64,000 bases of DNA from Symbiodinium microadriaticum (taxonomy: Eukaryota > Sar > Dinophyceae > Suessiales > Symbiodiniaceae). Below, piece after piece: positions 1 to 10,790 of the stretch. The stretch is from NCBI GenBank assembly GCA_001939145.1, contig LSRX01000457.1, positions 405,233 through 469,232 of the forward strand. Reading direction: 5' to 3'. How positions within the stretch are numbered: position 1 is the first letter of the stretch; each line of letters begins with the position of its first letter. The translations under genes and the position numbers were made by a program. The notes under the pieces were generated by a model. It saw only the letters and a program-made list of their open reading frames with translations, made no database searches and was not told the DNA's origin.

Positions 1-124
1 TGGTGCTGGTGCTGGTGGTGCTGGTGCTGGTGGTGCTGGTTCTGGTGGTGCTGGTGGTGCTGGTGCTGGTGGTGCTGGTGCTGCTGCTGGTGCTGCTGTT
101 GGTGCTGCTGTTGGTGCTGCTGGT
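1..124. repeat. TGGTGC hexanucleotide / TGGTGCTGC tandem array (left edge)
   Basis: The window opens inside an imperfect tandem array of TGGTGC, TGGTGCTGC and TTGGTGCTGC units. It reads as Leu/Val-rich in one frame and Pro/Ala/His-rich in others, so the long open frames over it come from the repeat and are not evidence of a gene. Its true left end is outside the window. Confidence 0.9.
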
Positions 125-1133
125 GGACCCAAGGGCTAGGTTCTGCTGGCCACTCCGATGCAACATGCAACGACAAGGCTCTGCGCTGCTATGTTCGCGG
201 TCACCGCATGCAGATGTTTGACGGTGTAGGGTTGCAAAGTTCGCGGTGTGGGGATTTAGACTCTCGCAACTCGTGGGGATGTAGGGTTGTAGGATTTCAA
301 GACCCAGCTCCACACTGTGAACTGCCTCACATGCACGATAGCGACATTCAGTCCGCCTCGTGGAAGCACCAAATTCTAAAAGCAGCTGCACTGCGGCAGT
401 GGAACGGGCCTGCGAAGCAGAGGTTTCGACTGAGAGGCAAGCATCCGGCATCTACGCAACTCATGCAACTCTGGGCCTGCGAAGCATGATGGAGGCATGT
501 TTTGCCCTTTCCATCCACGATATTGGGATCTGCCTGCAAATGCGGCAGACAGCTCTGGCCATAGAAAGTTCAAACACGCATGTCCGAGCGTGCAAGTGGC
601 CAAGGAACAAGCATTGCACAGGCCGATACAAACCCAGTGCCTTCTCTTGCAGAAGTCGCCGGCAGTCGGCCAACCGCTCTTCACGAAGTGCACGCCACAG
701 CGACAAGGACACTCCGATGTTCAACTCCTCATACATGCATGTGCTTGAACTGCATACAGCAGGAGGGCGGCTCGTAGCCTTGATTAAGTCAGGGTGGGTG
801 GCCCTGGCCCTGTCATTAGCAACAGGTGCAGCGGGGCTCCTCCAAGAAGACTTGCATCAAGGACGACACCAGGTCCTGAAAAACAGGATCGTTAAATGAC
901 CCTAAGCCCGACTCCTAAACCCTCTTGCAATGGCCCCTAAACCCAAAACCTTAAACCCCTAAACCGTTGCGACCGAAGCGAAGGAATCAGCGGAGTCAGA
1001 AAGACGCTTTCAAGCGCACCCCTCGCCTGCTGCTGTGCCTCGAACGTCGTCATGTTGCCATTTCCTGAGGTCTTGTGAAAGGGTTTAGGGGTTAGGGTGT
1101 ATAAATTATGGTTTAGGGTTTAGTATAAGGGCT
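125..1133. other. No supported gene; scattered TTTAGGG-like units
   Basis: Open frames occur on both strands at about 208-900, but none shows a recognisable domain or a convincing splice context. CCCTAAA-like units lie at about 900-960 and TTTAGGG-like units at about 1080-1130. I see nothing else that can be named. Confidence 0.5.
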
Positions 1134-1200
1134 CCTAGAAACCTAAAAAGTTTAAGGTGTCGTAATTCCGCTAGAAAAGACCAGACACCTTAACAAGATC

Positions 1201-1289
1201 CCAGTTTCGTCCCGGCTCCGGACAAAGCTCCCAGCCCACGGGGACGAAGGTCTTCCTGGGCAGAGCCGCCCGGGTGGCCACAAAGACTC
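1201..1289 (-). CDS. Candidate short coding exon between two foldback elements
   Basis: On the minus strand a CTAG acceptor at the end of a foldback element (1295-1392) is followed by an open stretch reading VFVATRAALPRKTFVPVGWE and continuing to a PEPGRNW end. The composition is protein-like. It ends at TGG followed by GATCTTGTTAAGG, which resembles the terminal repeat of the CTGGGTTCTTGT element family, so a GA or GT donor is likely here. The product is unknown. Support is the bracketing by two intron-like elements plus an uninterrupted frame. Confidence 0.4.
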
Positions 1290-1294
1290 CTAGG

Positions 1295-1392
1295 GTTGAT
1301 GATATAAATCCTGCATTATCCCATAAATTTGGAATGTACCATACTTCCCATAGGTTAGGGTCCTTAAGTTACTGTAGGATTTCGATCATCAA
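1295..1392. mobile_element. Foldback element, family alpha, copy 1
   Basis: This is an element of about 98 bp with imperfect terminal inverted repeats: left GTTGATGATATAAATCCTGC, right the inverse near GTAGGATTTCGATCATCAAC. The centre carries GTTAGGGTCCTTAAG. Three further copies lie at 18149-18250, 24753-24850 and 58217-58324. Size and structure resemble a miniature inverted-repeat element. No transposase was seen. Confidence 0.8.
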
Positions 1393-1860
1393 CAGTATCG
1401 CAGTTGCTATGAATTTCGTTACTGTTAATCTTTAAGTGACGGTTCTTATTTACTTGGTAAGAAGAGAAATATCTTAATTGTAGAATTATTGGGAAGGTTA
1501 TTGACATTGTTATTGTTGTGGTTACTGTTATTATGAATATGATGATGAACATCATCATCATATTTATGGTGGTTATTGCTCGATGATTCGGCCCTAGGGC
1601 ACTTGCCGGTCAGAGACAGAATCATGTGGCAGTTCGAAGATAAAGACCTCCCGGTGGCCCTCCTCCCCCCGGTCCACCCCCTTCACAAACCGGTGGCAAT
1701 TTCAAGCTAAGCGTCGTCTCGAGCTGCTCAGTGAAGAACTTCCTCAAGGTAGACAGTTTAGGGCTTAAGGTGGAACCCCCGTGTTTTCTGCATCCAGGTC
1801 TCTGATACATACATACATACATTCATTCATTCATACATACATACATGCATGCATGCATAC

Positions 1861-1903
<43 letters not shown>

Positions 1904-2076
1904 TGTGTGTGTATGTATAAACATATACATACACATACACACACATACACGTTGCATTAAGTTTAAGTTTCATGTTCGTATCTGGTAAATTTTCTTATTA
2001 TATATATGTGTGTGTATAGTTATAGATAGATAGATAGATAGATAGATAGGTAGATAGATAGATAGATATATGTATC

Positions 2077-2108
<32 letters not shown>

Positions 2109-2402
2109 CTTGTTTATGGTCCGAGAAGCAGCTCCGCTGCCAAGACGTCCGGGCCCATCTGCGTGGCTTTTCGAAGGCGGGCACCGCCTTTCCTGAGCTT
2201 TGTTCAACTGCGCTCTTGGCAGTCAACTTAGTTCCAAGCTACCTGTACTAGCTGTAATAAATGACCCCTTGTCAAGTTGTATACTAGAGATATCTAAAAA
2301 CCAGTACATAGCCCTGTTATGGCCAAGCTCCTAGTCTTAGACGAGAACGACATCTCAAAAGACCTGCATGGCCTGCATGCCTGTTGCAGACTCTCTCAGC
2401 CC
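1393..2402. repeat. Gene-empty stretch with microsatellites (ATAC, TA, GATA, GT)
   Basis: Tetranucleotide ATAC/ATTC/ATGC units run at about 1805-1870, TA dinucleotides at about 1872-1900, GATA units at about 2026-2066, and TA/GT repeats at about 2080-2108. An AT-rich ATT-type stretch lies at about 1500-1560. No gene is supported. Confidence 0.7.
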
Positions 2403-2700
2403 CTACAGGGATCGAGTTCGCTTGGTGAAGCATTTCTCTTTGCTGCGCAGCCACAGGATGTCATTCTTCACATCTGCATTGTTTGCAAAAATCACCTGGT
2501 AGCAGCGGCAGGTCAGTCTCGAACGGGCTGCCAGAAACAGCCCACGGCTCGCAGGAAGAGACAGCAGCTGGAAGCAACATGTAAAGCCAGGCCGTCGCAA
2601 ACTGAATCGTTGGAATTGCGATGCTATGGCCTCGTGAGCTGCATTCTCCTCCATCAAGGCTACCTTCACAATGCTGATGAACCTGGGCCACAACTACCCT
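2403..2700 (-). CDS. Candidate coding exon(s), product unknown
   Basis: The minus strand reads protein-like at both ends of this stretch: FISIVKVALMEENAAHEAIA near 2690-2620, and YQVIFANNADVKNDILWLRS near 2500-2430. The middle is Ser/Arg/Leu-rich and may be an intron. No family is recognised. The plus strand is also open across the same bases, so strand choice rests on composition and on agreement with the minus-strand trend of the window. Confidence 0.3.
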
Positions 2701-2730
2701 CGAATCCTTGAGCCCTGTACCACTCATCAC

Positions 2731-3499
2731 AACCCTGGAGCCAATCCAAAGATGCTGGCCGATCGAAATAGGTCCGCCCCTGGTGGGTCGGCTCCACCTG
2801 GGAACGTGCGTGCATCGGCCAGTTGTGGGTAGTCTTAGGTATCATAAGCAAGGCAATTGCAAGTATCATCAGAAGTAACAGTAATAATGGTAAAAATTGG
2901 GGTAAGCATGATTCATGATACTCTACGTAGCTTTCTAGTTGTGGATTTTGACTCTTACACTAGGGCGAGGACAGGCTCTGGCCCCGGCCTCTATTCGATA
3001 TCCAAACGGTTGCTTCAGCATCTCGACCACCTGGTCCTTCTGTTCCTCGGCAGCAGGAGCATTATAATTCATACTTGTACTAAATAACGGTAACTTAAAT
3101 AGTACTGCACCAGTAGTCGACGACTATTTCACTAGCACTGTTCTGTAAACAGGGTAGCATTATCATCTTGCTGCAGCATCATGTGAACCATGGAGCATGC
3201 CGCCTCCGCAGATCCCGACACCTTGGCGCATCCTGTCCTGCTGAGATCTGACCTCCCTCTACTGCCCACCTCAAACGAGAGCGGTGAGATGGGTATGGTC
3301 ACACTTCACGGTTTAGGTCCTAAGCCCTAAACCCTTTATGTAGGAACCCTAAGCCCTAAACTTTAAACTTGCATCTCCAAGCGACCATGTGCACTGGAAA
3401 AACGCGGCTCCAGCAGGCTGAGCAATGAGAGCTGCTGCGCCTAAGCCAGTTCACGGGTCGGTGACAAAAGGGAACCTAACCTCTGTGCCAAAACGCAGA

Positions 3500-3535
<36 letters not shown>

Positions 3536-4110
3536 GTGTATATATATATATATGTACATACTATATTGCATATTCTATTCTATATTCTGTACATTCTAAA
3601 TAACTAACTACAAAAAAGCTAAACATCCAGTCAGGGCCGAAGTGCTCATCCGGCAAATCATCAATGCTCTTCACCCGACGGTTCGAAATGGTATACACCC
3701 TCAGTTCAATCGCATGAAGGCAAATCTTTGCAGACCATCGAAAACGGGAGGACCTCCTACCAAGGGCCGCGTACGTTTTCGCAGGGTGGCAGAAGTCGGC
3801 TATAGTCGGCTTCAGCGTGCACCCGTGAAACGACGAAAACAGAATCCGCATCTGTAGGTGTGCATGTGCGAAGGACTCAGAACGCCTCTTGTTCTAACTG
3901 CAAGTGGCTGATCGAAGCACCGAGGTTGTCTGGCACGCTCTGGAAAAAGCTCTGCGACTCCAGGAGACGAGATGCCTCACTCTCTATTTCCCACACTTGA
4001 CAAGATTTGAGGCAAAGCCGGAACGTTGCTTAAAGGAACTGATGGGGTGGAATCTGCAAGTCTGAGCCTCCGACTGTATGGAGAGTTGTTGCCATTGAAG
4101 CTGCTGTTCA
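2731..4110. other. No supported gene; TA microsatellite
   Basis: Holds a CCCTAAA-like patch at about 3320-3365 and a TA dinucleotide tract at about 3503-3553. Short open frames on both strands show no recognisable features. Confidence 0.5.
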
Positions 4111-4768
4111 TCAGGCCAAACTCTTCATAGACCTGCAAAGCCGCGACCAAGTACCGCTGTGGGAGCAGCAGGGGAGCATACTATCGCAAGCCCAGAGGAC
4201 CTGCACCACGTTCCCAACTTGCCGGAGCCGACAGTTCTTCTGAAGCTCCTGGCACAAAGCAACAGTCAGCGATATTCCCCCGCCCTCATCAGCTCGAATC
4301 ACATTGTGTGGCGTGAGGTCCTTCAGCGTCGTGCTGAACTTTTCCTGAGCTCTAAAGTAAGCTGTCCCACTCTTCAGTCTATGTGTTCTTGTGATGCGCT
4401 GCCAAAGCAGGCCCAGCCAGACAAGCAGGATTGCAAAGTGGGGATCTGGACCTGCGACCGCGGGCGTGCCGCCAGGATGCTCCTTCCCCCATGACCAGCT
4501 TCGTGACAGAGCTGTTGACGTGGATAACAGCATCGGCCTTGAACATCAACTGTGGAAGGGCCTGCATGACCTGGCCAAAGGAGTGCCACACTGGAAGCAA
4601 ACAGGTACGGCAAAAACGACCGTTTGATATAGTCCACCACTCGTCCAATGAGCTAAGAAGTAGTTGTGGTTGCCTCGAGCACTGCAGCACTGTCCTTCTC
4701 TGTCCACGGCTCCTGTGATGCATAGAGCTCCATCCCGCTCGGCGAAGTTTACATGTTTCGGCTGACAC
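4111..4768 (-). CDS. Candidate multi-exon gene fragment, product unknown
   Basis: Three minus-strand stretches in different frames read like coding sequence. In order they are VVDYIKRSFLPYLFASSVAL (near 4640), then HSFGQVMQALPQLMFKADAV (near 4590-4480), then HFAILLVWLGLLWQRITRTH (near 4440-4380) running on through EKFSTTLKDLTPHNVIRADE to GNVVQVLWACDSML (near 4170). The frame changes imply small introns or frameshifts. The VVQVLWACDSML and VMQALPQLMF segments loosely recall helical-repeat organellar RNA-binding proteins with LANxLWAxAxL motifs, but this is only a resemblance. No start or stop codon is assigned. Confidence 0.4.
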
Positions 4769-6419
4769 TAGGTATAGAATATAGACACCCTAAACCCTCT
4801 AGGCCCTAGAGATATTACTCTGTTCGCATCATCCTTGCGATAGCCGACTCCGAAAGCTGAAAGAGCCTCGGGCCTGGGTCAACAAAGCCTGCCCTTACGT
4901 CTAGTATAGCATAGTATAGCACAGTACAGCTCTGTAAAAGAATAGCATGACGTATGGTGTACTGTGGTAGACTATACGTGGCGGAAAGTGGCTGGAAGGA
5001 TGATTGGCTCGAAAGTAGGCTAAAGGCTCCCACAAAGGTCGGAGAAGGTCGGAGACCCGACCTCATCTACCTCTCTTGGTTCCTGCAACTGGGTGCCCCC
5101 GAATGTTATAGGGCTTAGGGTCTGCGCAAGGCGACTTGGCAGAGCAGTCACTCTCCTGGTCGGCTTGCGTTGGCGGCTGGGGCATGGAAAGAAAGTCCTG
5201 AGCTTGACAGGGGCCACTTCAATCAATTTCGGAGCTTCCGCATTCGGAATACCTCACTTGGGGATCCTTACCTAAAGATCCTAACCGAATGAAAGACCCG
5301 TTTGGGATCCTCATGCTCTCATAGCAACGCATCCCCATGCCTTATTTAGGGTTCCTCAACCAGAAAGAATGAGAATTCTGAAAGAACCGCAACAAATACC
5401 TCACTTGGGGATCCTCAGAAGAATAGATCCTCATTAAAAAAACCCAAAAAGAAACGAAAGACATCCAAAAACAACTTCAAAAGCAAGCAAAAAACACAAA
5501 ACCTTAAGCCCGAAAACAAACCCCTTCAGGCGACTGAGAGGCGCAAAAAACAAGCAGTCGGTTTTCGGCCCGCAGCTTGACGGCCTGAGCTCGCCGGGCT
5601 TTGGAAGGGCTTCAGGGCTTAGGGCCTTATAGGCTTATAGGGTTTAGGGTCCAGGGTCCAGGGTTAGGGTTTAGGGTATAGGGTTAATCCTATAGTTTTT
5701 TGCCTGTTTATAGGCTTTAGGGTTTAGGGAGTTTAGGGGCTTTTTTTCCCACCCGCCCAGCTGACGCTGTGGCACCGCAGGGAGTTCGTTAGAGGTTTTG
5801 GACCGTCGGAGGAAGAACCAAGGCGAACTGCTTGCCCTGCAAAAAACAAGGCCACCAAGAGCTGGCAAAGCGTTACTGCTTCAGAGAGCGCAGTCCCGTT
5901 GATTCATCCGTATATGATCTAGCAGAGCAATGAAGAGGGAGACGCCAATCCCGAACAAGCCCCAGTGGCAACCCCCCGGAGGCGCGGTTTAGGGTTCCCG
6001 GGGGTTTGGACTCGCGGACTCGCGCAAGGGGTTTCGGGGTTAGGCAGGCAAGGCTCCAGATGATCCAAGGCACGGCGACTAGCAAGAACTCGGAGCTATG
6101 CAGTCATACCGAAAGGGCTTAGGGATTGCGAACGAGTGGGAGGCTTTAGGGCTTCTCGGGCGCTTAAGTTCAATTAAGGGCTGTCAGTTTCTGGTGTGCT
6201 TAATGGGTATTCTTGGGTTTGGGGCTTTCAGGGCTCTAAGTGTTTGTGGCTTTAGGGTGTCAGGGGCTTTCGCCTCTCATGACTCGCCCAACGCGGGCAA
6301 GGCTTCACGTCGAATCCGGGCTTTCTGGCTTCAAACGCATTAAAACCAAACGGCACAGGGCTAGGGTATAGAAAGAGCGAGAGAAGCAGACAATGAGAAC
6401 ACAATGCGCCCTTCTCTGC
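4769..6419. other. No supported gene; telomere-like units and direct repeats
   Basis: Contains a TAGTATAGCA-type patch at about 4905-4925, an adenine-rich stretch at about 5440-5530, and a dense TTAGGG/TTTAGGG cluster at about 5635-5740. A 21-bp direct repeat beginning AATACCTCACTTGGGG occurs at 5248-5268 and again at 5395-5415. No gene is supported. Confidence 0.5.
5741..5783. repeat. TTTTCCCACCCGCCCAGCTGA module, copy 1
   Basis: This 43-bp module reads TTTTTTTCCCACCCGCCCAG, then CTGACGCTGTGGCACCGCAG, then GGA. Near-identical copies occur at 9191-9233 and 23301-23343. The pyrimidine run followed by CCGCAG|GG looks like an intron 3' end, so the module may mark repeated intron ends on the plus strand. 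That is inference. Confidence 0.75.
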
Positions 6420-6960
6420 CGACGAGTTCACAACTTTTTTCAGAAGCCCGATGATGGCAGCAGCCTGCAGCGTCCAAGGAACACAAAGCATGGTATCTAT
6501 AGTAAAGTCTATAGGGTAGAGCATGATCTAGTACCACGCAGTATACCATGAGTTGGGTATAGTATAGTGTATAGTACTGGCAGTGATTGCCCTGATGGTT
6601 CCCAGCCTTCACGCCGGTGGGGTCCGGATGCATCTGATGCGACCAAGACTGTGAGACCACCACCAGGGAGTCTCCAGCCGCTGGCTCCTCGTGGAGGAAA
6701 CCTCGGGACCCGAGCAGCTCTCTGGCCCCCCGGCAGTTCCGAGTTCTTGTGCAGAGTACAGGTGCAGTCTCGTGTTGCTTAGCATGGTATAGTGTGCTAT
6801 GTGTAGTAGGGCATGGTATGGTATAGTATAATGACAAGAACAAACAGCAATAGTCGCAATAACCTCAGATCGGCTCGAGTGCGCTCCGAGCTGCGGATGT
6901 CCTGACATCGTGGCCATGGTGTAGGCAGCTGCGATATCGCCGTCCTTGGCGAGCAAACCA
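6420..6960 (-). CDS. Candidate multi-exon fragment with an HPDP segment
   Basis: Minus-strand stretches of protein-like composition lie at about 6950-6840 (LLAKDGDIAAAYTMATMSGH), about 6740-6610 (ARELLGSRGFLHEEPAAGDS followed by LVVVSQSWSHQMHPDPTG) and about 6500-6420 (VPWTLQAAAIIGLLKKVVNS). The VVSQSWSHQMHPDP string resembles the (V/I)SHxWxxxxHPDP signature of some protist proteins with a TIR-like fold. That is a family-level resemblance from memory, not a demonstrated match. Between the stretches lie TATAG-rich low-complexity sequences, consistent with introns. Confidence 0.35.
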
Positions 6961-7600
6961 TCATTGGCTCAGCATGGTAGATCATGGGTACAGGCCTCAA
7001 GCCTGAAAAAAAAAAACCTGCAGGTGCCAAGTTGCGCAGGCAAGAGCCGAACTTCCGCCGGGAGTGTAATGTGCACATCCAGCGGCATTCCTACTCAGGA
7101 CCCAGAGCCGGTAAAACCAAGGGCCAATGCGCTGCTCCGCAGCGACTCGGCTCGACTCGGAAGGATTCTGACATCCTTGTGCAGTGCCGGCGTAGGGAAG
7201 AGTATGGCTGGGTAGAAGGTAGCTCGGTGCCACAGTGGCTGTTTAGAGTAAGGCAGGCTGGCGGGATCACGCTGTGCACCTGTGCACGGGGGTGCCACAA
7301 CAGCGGAGAAACAGATGACAGAAGACCTCACCAAGTTCTCCTTTGGAGCTGGTGACCTGGTCTCGTTGCTGCACAACGACTACAAGCTTAAGCCTCGCGG
7401 CAGAAGACAGCTACACCATGACGAACCATGCCGGCAAGCCACTCAAACTTTGCATTACCGCAAGGAAGTCAGTTACAGGCAGAGCCTGGATGCTCTTCCC
7501 GCAGTGGACTGTCTAGTGTCTAGGTAAACTGACCGGCACCAGGTTGCGATGAGGAAGTGTCTAAACGACAGGGATCGCAGCGTTGCCAGCAGCGGGGTGT
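6961..7600. other. Unresolved stretch, no supported gene
   Basis: Both strands have short open frames. A plus-strand stretch at about 7298-7400 reads MTEDLTKFSFGAGDLVSLLH and is protein-like, but it has no partner exon and opposes the general strand of the window. It is left uncalled. Confidence 0.4.
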
Positions 7601-7870
7601 ATAACACCTGCCAACGTGGGAACCGGCGCTGCAGGCGTGGCTTCCGCAGCTTCTTGCAACCAGCACACAGGATCGTAGCAAATATCCGATGCAATGACCA
7701 AATCGAAATGATTGACCTTAGCTGGCTGTTGGACCGGAGTATGAAGCTCTGCCTGTGATATCGTCATGGTGCAGCAAAGCTGCCACGTCTGGCACTGTGC
7801 TGACGTCGCCGAGGTTAAGAGGAAGAACAGCCTCAGAACAAGGGAAAGGAAAGTGATTGTAAGGTAAGCC
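7601..7870 (-). CDS. Candidate exon with methyltransferase-like motif
   Basis: The minus strand here reads SQAELHTPVQQPAKVNHFDL directly followed by VIASDICYDPVCW. The FDLVIASDICYDP string matches the D-L-V-(I/L)-x-(A/S)-D-(I/V)-x-Y-(D/E) motif of the Methyltransf_16 (METTL21/FAM86-like) protein-methyltransferase family, where it follows the SAM-binding sheet. Only this one motif is visible; the upstream glycine-rich SAM motif would be in another exon. Upstream of about 7800 the frame becomes hydrophobic and less convincing, and downstream it turns Ala/Pro-rich, so the exon is probably short. Start and stop are not assigned. Confidence 0.4.
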
Positions 7871-7980
7871 TCCGGCTCAGCACAGGGCATCTTGCCAGCA
7901 TACTTTGGAACACTTATTAGAATGGGGTCTTGCGGTATTATATACTGCAAAACAAGAATAAGAAGAATAGTAATCATCAC

Positions 7981-9190
7981 AATGGTTTTGCAATCACAGT
8001 GAAGGCAAACAGGCTAACAATGCCAAATCACAGCAGCAATATTGTTAATACTAGCAATATTAGGAACTAGACACCAGCATGTGTGCAAGGGGCCAATCGG
8101 CCCCCACTTCGCTGGATCGCTGCTGCATTGGCGCTGGCATTCGCTGTCAGCATGGGTATGGCCTGTCACATGCCGGAGTATCCAGGCGCTCACGTTCGGC
8201 CAAGCCAGATGAAGTCTCACAGTCTCTCTTTTTTAGGTTTAGGGTTTAGGGTTTATATAGGGTTTTGGGTTTAGGGCTTATTTTTTTAAAAGTGCATGCA
8301 AGGGCACTGACATCCCCAAGGGTTCAGGGTTTTGTTCTCTCACAACTCGGACAAGCCAGGCGAGGTTCCATAGGTTTGAGTCGGCGTGATCCAGGCACGA
8401 CTATACCAGCAGAGCATGTCAGGGAAGAGCCATCGCAGAGTCAGTGATCAGAAGGATCTCTGAGGCAGATACCGGTGTTCGTCACGGGGTCCCTTCAAAG
8501 AAACGGCAGCAAGACACAGCAATCGAGAGAATAACCCACAGGGACATTCGGTTCCTATGTTGGGCTCCGAAGTGCAACCACTCGAAGGAATCGCGGTCTT
8601 CCAAACAAAAACAGGGTTGAGGGTTTAGGGTTTGCAGACACTGCTGCTAGGATAGGGATGAATTCGGCACTTCGCCTGGGGCAGATCTGTGGCGATACCT
8701 CGATGGGGGCATCGCTATGGTTAGTAAGCCTCACATGACTCAGCGATGTGCCAATGGAATCCGAGCCACATTCATGGCCAATGCAGCTGAGACCTCGATT
8801 CAGGGGCAGCTCCATGTACCATCTGTCTCAGCTTCACCCATTCTAACACCCGAAACCCTTCGAAAACCCTCAACCCTCAACCCTAAACCCTCAACCCTTC
8901 ACCCCAAACCCCAAACCTCAACCCTTAACCCCAAACCCTCAATCCTACTCTCCGCTCCCCCAAACAAAGGCGAGTAGCAAATACTCGGCAGAGCAGGGCC
9001 TGATCCAAGCTCCTCGCTAGGCCAGGCCGTGACTGCGAGATAAGGGATTTTTCCCACCCGCTGCGAGATAAGGGATAGGGTTTAGGCTCTCACAACTCGG
9101 ACATGCCAGGCGAGGTTTAGGGATAGGGTTTAGGGTTTAGGGGTCTAGGGTTTAGGGGTTTAGGGTTTAGGGGTTTAGGGGTTTAGGATG
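7981..9190. repeat. Gene-empty stretch rich in telomere-like units
   Basis: TTTAGGG units lie at about 8234-8280, CCCTAAA/CCCTCAA units at about 8863-8945, and a dense TTTAGGG tract at about 9070-9190. The module CTCTCACAACTCGGACA followed by GCCAGGCGAGG occurs at 8337-8365 and 9087-9115. No gene is supported. Confidence 0.65.
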
Positions 9191-9233
9191 GTTTTTTCCC
9201 ACCCGCCCAGCTGACTAAGTCGCACCGCAGGGA
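9191..9233. repeat. TTTTCCCACCCGCCCAGCTGA module, copy 2
   Basis: Reads GTTTTTTCCCACCCGCCCAG, then CTGACTAAGTCGCACCGCAG, then GGA. It is embedded in TTTAGGG repeats on both sides and matches the copies at 5741-5783 and 23301-23343. Confidence 0.75.
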
Positions 9234-9277
9234 CATAGGGGGTAGGGTTTAGGGTTTAGGGGTTTAGGGTTGGTAGT

Positions 9278-9379
9278 GTAGGAACCAGATTTGGAAACCC
9301 TGGGGTCTTTAGTAGGGTTCTGTATATGAATCCTAGTATTTGGGGTTGTAGGGCCGGGGTGTCTTAATCAGGTTCCTAC
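9278..9379. mobile_element. Foldback element with GTAGGAACC ends
   Basis: An element of about 102 bp begins GTAGGAACCAGATTTGG and ends with the inverse form AATCAGGTTCCTAC. It sits directly after a TTTAGGG tract. Only one clear copy was seen in the window. Confidence 0.55.
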
Positions 9380-9589
9380 ATTAGATTATGCTAATTATCT
9401 TGCTGTCTTGCTTGCTTTAGGGTGCTCTGCCACCCGTCTTGCTGCCGCTTGAGGGATCTTGAGGGCATAGTCTATCACTATCTCCAGCCTACCCTATGCG
9501 CGCACGCGTGTTCGTGCTGAACTCCCTCACTCACTCACACATACGTGTGCATGCAGCCGCTCATCAGAAAACGAACATGCACACCCTGA

Positions 9590-9800
9590 TTGCCAAAGCT
9601 GAGGAAAGTGTCCAGGACGCGCGCGGATTTTGACAGCAGCAGAGCCAACTCCTTGCAAAGGCTCCAACTGCAAAAGAAGCTCGGCATTCGTGCGCACTCC
9701 GGGAAAAACTTGCTCAAGCCCCATGCAAGTTCCCAGGATTGAAGCACTTGGCGACCCTGACTTAGTGTGTACCAAACGCAACACCGCAGCAAGCCTGCCC
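9590..9800 (-). CDS. Candidate coding exon, product unknown
   Basis: The minus strand reads SWELAWGLSKFFPECARMPS, continuing FFCSWSLCKELALLLSKSAR and VLDTFLSFGNQGVHV. A second minus frame is also open, so the true frame is uncertain. No family is recognised. Confidence 0.25.
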
Positions 9801-9859
9801 CAGAGGTAAAGGTCTCAGCAAAAGCTCGGCCTCGCCAGCCAATGAACAAAACTGCCACT

Positions 9860-10704
9860 GCAACCTACTGCAATACCACTCGGGCACATCATTAACCCTT
9901 TTTAAGCAAGGACTTGCGGTGTACATCATTCACCCTAAACCCTAAACCCAACTTGTCCGTGGAAAGGTCATCCTTCCCAAGGATTACATTCCACTTGCTT
10001 CCGGGTCACCAGCAACTTGCCGGCTGGCCAGAGATGGCCTGCAAGACCATGTCGGCCGAGTCCAGGGGTGGATACCTCAGCTTCTCGGACCCTTAGCCCT
10101 AAACCCCTATAAACCCCTGTAAACCCCTATAAACCCTAACCTACACTTAACATTTAAGATTCTTTCATGCGAGGCCTCGTCCGGCTACCACCCGGCCTCC
10201 GTCACAAGTCTGACGCAAAGAGGTAGCGACTGACCGGCGCAGTAAATCCGCAGCTGCCGCTCCTGGTACTACGTTTGCAACTGCTACAAAGCCCTATAAA
10301 CCCTTTTGAAAATGACTGCCAGCACTGCCTCCTCTGCCGTTCTTCAGCCGAGGCCCGAAAACGTATAAACCCTACATCCTAAACCCTACAAGCCCTAAAC
10401 CCTAAACCTTATTGCCCCTGAACCCCTAAACCTTGAACCTTATTGCCCCTGAACCCTACTGGATCTTCGTGCGGCTCCGACTCCTCCAGCTCTGGGCTGC
10501 TCTCTTCCACCTTGTCTCTCGGTGGATCCTGACTATCTCGCGCTGACACGGTCTGTGGAATACTAGGGCGAACAAAGGCATATACACTACAATCATGAAA
10601 TATATTGTTCCCGGCAGTGGGATATAATACGACATGATATTATAGAATACAGCACAATATGTCATAATGAAAGACAATAGGATATATATATATATATATA
10701 TATA

Positions 10705-10748
<44 letters not shown>

Positions 10749-10754
10749 CTGCTG

Positions 10755-10790
<36 letters not shown>

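Noticed and set aside
3..221. Long Leu/Val-rich open frame at the left edge
   Set aside because: It is produced by the TGGTGC repeat; all six frames are affected by the repeat and no start, domain or splice context supports it.
7298..7400. Plus-strand MTEDLTKFSFGAGDLVSLLH stretch as an exon
   Set aside because: It reads like protein but is isolated, on the minority strand, and no splice partner could be identified; it is left uncalled.
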